Shown here: in pieces, positions 8,059-10,231 of the stretch | Position numbering within the stretch: position 1 is the first letter of the stretch | Layout of the letters: each line of letters begins with the position of its first letter | NCBI GenBank assembly: GCA_958430865.1 | Contig: CAUDNR010001851.1 | Location: 1-10,231, forward strand | Length of the DNA stretch: 10,231 nucleotides | Direction: 5' to 3' | Source: Entrophospora sp. SA101 | Taxonomy: Eukaryota > Glomeromycota > Glomeromycetes > Entrophosporales > Entrophosporaceae | Program-made: the position numbers and the translations under genes | Notes under the pieces: generated by a model | What the model was told of the DNA's origin: nothing | The model's database searches: none | What the model saw: the letters and a program-made list of their open reading frames with translations, nothing else

Positions 8059-8754
8059 AATGTTAACACAATAAATGAACTCCAAAAGAGAAATAAACAA
8101 CTATTAGAATAAGTAGAAAAATTAAAAGCACCTTTACAATTTAAACAGTTGAATAATGAAGAAATTAGAGCATGAATAGCTATTATTTTAAGTGAAAGTC
8201 ATTATACTGACAATCCTAATGTAGATATGGTTGGTGAAATTATGAGAGTTTATTGTGACCAAGAAAAGTGGTCTAATTTTTGTAAATTATATCCTACTGA
8301 ACCAGCTCGCAGGAATTTAGTTCTCAATACTTATCAATATTATCCTTATTACAAGCAATCAAGTGTTCATGGGAGTGTGAGAAATAAGGCTAAAAGAGAT
8401 ATCTTTATCAGCCTCATCAAATTAAACTTGGAAGAAAGTAAAGAATTATTTAGAAAATGATTAAATGAAGAAAAGATAGAAGAAGATAATTTAACTCTAA
8501 AAAGTATATTAGAAAAAGGATATGAAGAAGATAGAATGAGTCTAGTTCGTTATGATTATTTTAACCTTAGTCATCTTTCTCTTGATGAGTTAGTCAATAG
8601 TTTGAATGAATTAACTTTTAAAGCAGTTAAACAAAATCAAGAATACAAAGAGAAAATTAAGGCATTAGAAGCAGAACAAGAAAATTTGGAAGCAGAGGTA
8701 GAAGAATTAGAAGAAAGAGTAAAAATAGAACAGGAAAAGTTAAGGAAATCTTAA
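8059..8754 (+). pseudogene. Endobacterial-like coiled-coil protein, UGA read as Trp (part 1)
   Basis: One frame is coding-like from 8059 to TAA 8752-8754. It has TAA at 8110-8112 and TGA at 8173-8175 and 8458-8460. With TGA as Trp, 8113-8751 is a 213-codon open frame. The text before the TAA (NELQKRNKQLLE) runs on into VEKLKAP after it, so the TAA probably replaced a sense codon such as CAA. The TGA contexts are EIRA-W-IAIIL and ELFRK-W-LNEEK. The order is a short coiled coil, then a soluble domain (ESHYTDNPNVDMVGEIMRVY, EKWSNF with a TGG Trp at 8269, a Tyr-rich YQYYPYYKQ), then a long acidic coiled coil (ALEAEQENLEAEVEELEERV). No start codon is evident at the 5' end. There are no introns. 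No named family recognised; a Mollicutes-related endobacterium is the likely source. Confidence 0.65.
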
Positions 8755-9126
8755 CAGTTGGTGAAAAATGAAGCAAAAATCAAGCAGAAGACATAAAAGA
8801 GAAATTAAAATTTCTAGTAAGACAATTGAGAGTAACAATGAAAAAATTAGTAAGTTAGAGTGAGAACTAGTTCAAGAAAGGGAAAAGGCAGAAACATCTA
8901 ATAAGATAATTTCAGAAAAGATTTGCAAAAAAAAAACCTTACAAAAGAAAACAAAAAGTTGCAAAACCAATTACATTTATTTGAAAAGGATTTACCTGCT
9001 TTACCTAAAAAACAAAGTAAATTTAAGTTATTTAAGGAAAAGACAAAAACTAAATTCAATCAATTGATAGAGAACAAAAAACACCAAATCCAAGTGTTAA
9101 TTGCTAGAATAGAAGTAAACAGATAA
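8755..9126 (+). pseudogene. Frameshifted coiled-coil continuation, UGA read as Trp (part 2)
   Basis: Coding sense continues but moves between frames. First comes LTVGEK-W-SKNQAEDIKEKLK, with TGA at 8769-8771. After a shift near 8808 comes KTIESNNEKISKLE-W-ELVQE, with TGA at 8861-8863. After a shift at the A10 run 8927-8936 the frame gives LTKENKKLQNQLHLFEKD, then a Pro break (LPALPKK) and a very basic tract (SKFKLFKEKTKTKFNQ), ending at TAA 9124-9126. One A lost from the homopolymer would explain the last shift. Heptad-like Leu/Ile/Lys/Glu patterning persists across the breaks, which argues for one original long coiled-coil protein joined to part 1. Function unknown. Confidence 0.55.
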
Positions 9127-9129
9127 TTA

Positions 9130-9744
9130 ATGAGAGAGTTAACTTACACACTTTTAAATTTAGAAAGAACAAGTTGAAAAACTTGTGATTTTTGTTTTAA
9201 TCTTTATGGAGAGGATAATAAGTCTGTTAATCAAATAGTAGCTCATATTAAAACAAATGGTAAATATGTTGCAGATGATGTAGCTTGTGAGAGCTGTAAG
9301 GAAAAGTTTGAAAATGATGAACTAGAAAAATGTGAGAAATGTGGCAGATTACAAACTAGACATTACCTTGATGTTCTTAGTGGTGAATATATTTGTTTTT
9401 GTGTCAAATATGAAGAAGATATGGAAGAAAAAGAACTTCCTCTCTTACCTCATGAAGAAATAAGTCAATCTGCTTTCTATGAACAGCAAATAAACTCCCT
9501 ACAAGAACAACTAAACAAGACTGAAGAAGCCTTAGAAATTGAAAGGGAAGTAGTCAAATTTCAAGAAAAGTCTGAGGAGTGAAGTAAAAGACAAAAGCAA
9601 GAATTATTAGACTTAATTAAGCAGTTAGAAGAAGAGAATGATAATCACAAAGAGGAAATCAAAAGGTTAAAGACTCAGTTAGAACAGTTAACTTCTCAAC
9701 AAGTTGCTCAAATTGAAGTTAAAGAAACTAAAAAAAGACCTTAA
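9130..9744 (+). CDS. 204-codon ORF intact only with UGA=Trp; Cys-pair domain plus coiled coil
   Basis: Starting at ATG 9130 and ending at TAA 9742-9744, the frame is fully open if TGA at 9175 (residue 16) and 9580 (residue 151) are Trp. With the standard code the longest piece has no good start. Residues 1-95 hold four cysteine pairs: C19xxC22, C53xxC56, C68xxC71 and C89xC91. They could bind one or two zinc ions in a ribbon or treble-clef fold. Residues about 96-115 are acidic with ELPLLPHEE. Residues about 116-195 form a Glu/Lys/Gln/Leu coiled coil (ELLDLIKQLEEENDNHKEEI). There are no introns, signal peptide or membrane segment. It may be a separate gene, or the C-terminal part of the upstream coiled-coil protein if TAA 9124 is a mutation. 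In a fungal nucleus it would be a silent relic. No named family recognised. Confidence 0.6.
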
Positions 9745-10231
9745 TTGAAAATCAAAGGTAATCAAAAAAGTAATTATTTGTTATTCTGCCAGTTTTCTTT
9801 TTTTTCTTGATTCTTTACTAGAATTCTCTAATACTCTTTTGAAAACTCTCTAGATGAATATTGTGATGGTTTTGTTGCAGCATGCCCCGTATATACATTG
9901 ATAGTAAAAAAATCCAACAAAGTCATAACCCACCCTTCTTTTTTCATACAAATTTAATCTTTTTTCATAAATACATTTATTATATCCATTGATGAATTAT
10001 ATTTTGTTAATTTATTGAAGGACTCTTTTCATTTGACATAAGTGGTTGGCAAAAATTCGAAATTAAATTAATATGGGTCTGTACTAGGAAAATCGAGCTT
10101 CCAGCTATTTTTTTTTTGTCTTTTTACTCAAAAATAATCTCTAATAAAGGATTCACAGTTGGTGAAAAAATTGGACCCTGATTGCATAGTAGAAAAATGA
10201 GATACAAGGCTTGGAATATTTTCTTTATATA
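9745..10231. other. AT-rich right flank, no gene seen
   Basis: Coding sense stops abruptly at 9744. The remaining 487 bp are AT-rich with stops in all frames. The only recognisable item is the copy at 9869-9888 of the 20-nt motif also found at 5483-5502. I see no terminator-like hairpin directly after the ORF, and no inverted or direct repeat that pairs with the left edge of the UGA-coded block. Confidence 0.5.

Noticed and set aside
8536..8754. Separate 72-aa gene starting at ATG 8536
   Set aside because: The same frame continues upstream through TGA 8458 with matching protein character, so this ATG is internal.
8059..9744. Mitochondrial or mitovirus origin for the UGA=Trp block
   Set aside because: Both also read UGA as Trp, but the proteins are coiled coils with a Cys-pair domain; no polymerase motif and nothing like a mitochondrial gene was seen.
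8059..9744. TGA codons as simple mutations of a fungal gene
   Set aside because: Six TGA against one TGG, with far fewer other nonsense lesions in the same frames, and no introns; the adjacent fungal relic shows the opposite ratio.

Overview
The window looks like nuclear DNA of an arbuscular mycorrhizal fungus (Glomeromycotina, most likely Rhizophagus or a relative). Reasons: very AT-rich sequence, spliceosomal intron signals, many small inverted-repeat transposons, and a decayed member of a protein family that I recall as expanded in Rhizophagus. The assignment rests on recall of family sequences and was not searched. There is no rRNA, tRNA or CRISPR array that I can see.

Layout. 1-3700 is mostly AT-rich non-coding DNA. 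It holds a (TTG)14 microsatellite, a short exon-like remnant (483-614), a 142-bp element with an 8-bp target duplication (2151-2292), and a 163-bp segment ending in A10 between perfect 16-bp direct repeats (3413-3575), which looks retroposed. 3713-4900 holds one doubtful ORF and a minus-strand coding-like scrap. 4945-5374 is a TA-flanked element with about 25-bp terminal inverted repeats.

5577-7774 is the main fungal gene relic. Two introns and matching protein fragments in successive frames can be followed from a start codon to the terminal stop. It is broken by frameshifts, two TGA codons where Trp is expected, and at least two insertions. One is a 70-bp element with an 11-bp target duplication. 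The other is a 385-bp hAT-like element with an 8-bp duplication, which itself contains a 203-bp nearly perfect palindrome. Removing each element with one copy of its duplication rejoins the reading frame.

8059-9744 is the most interesting part. Read with the standard code it is shattered, but with TGA read as Trp (genetic code 4) it becomes long coiled-coil protein. It has six in-frame TGA and only one TGG, while the fungal relic next to it has about ten TGG and two TGA. The last 615 bp (9130-9744) are a fully open 204-codon frame under code 4, with four paired-cysteine motifs and a coiled coil. The best explanation is a fragment of a Mollicutes-related endobacterium (the UGA=Trp symbionts of these fungi) inserted into the host nuclear genome and now decaying. 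Assembly chimerism must be excluded.

Nothing in the window forms an operon or pathway. It is a record of transposon traffic and probable symbiont-to-host DNA transfer.
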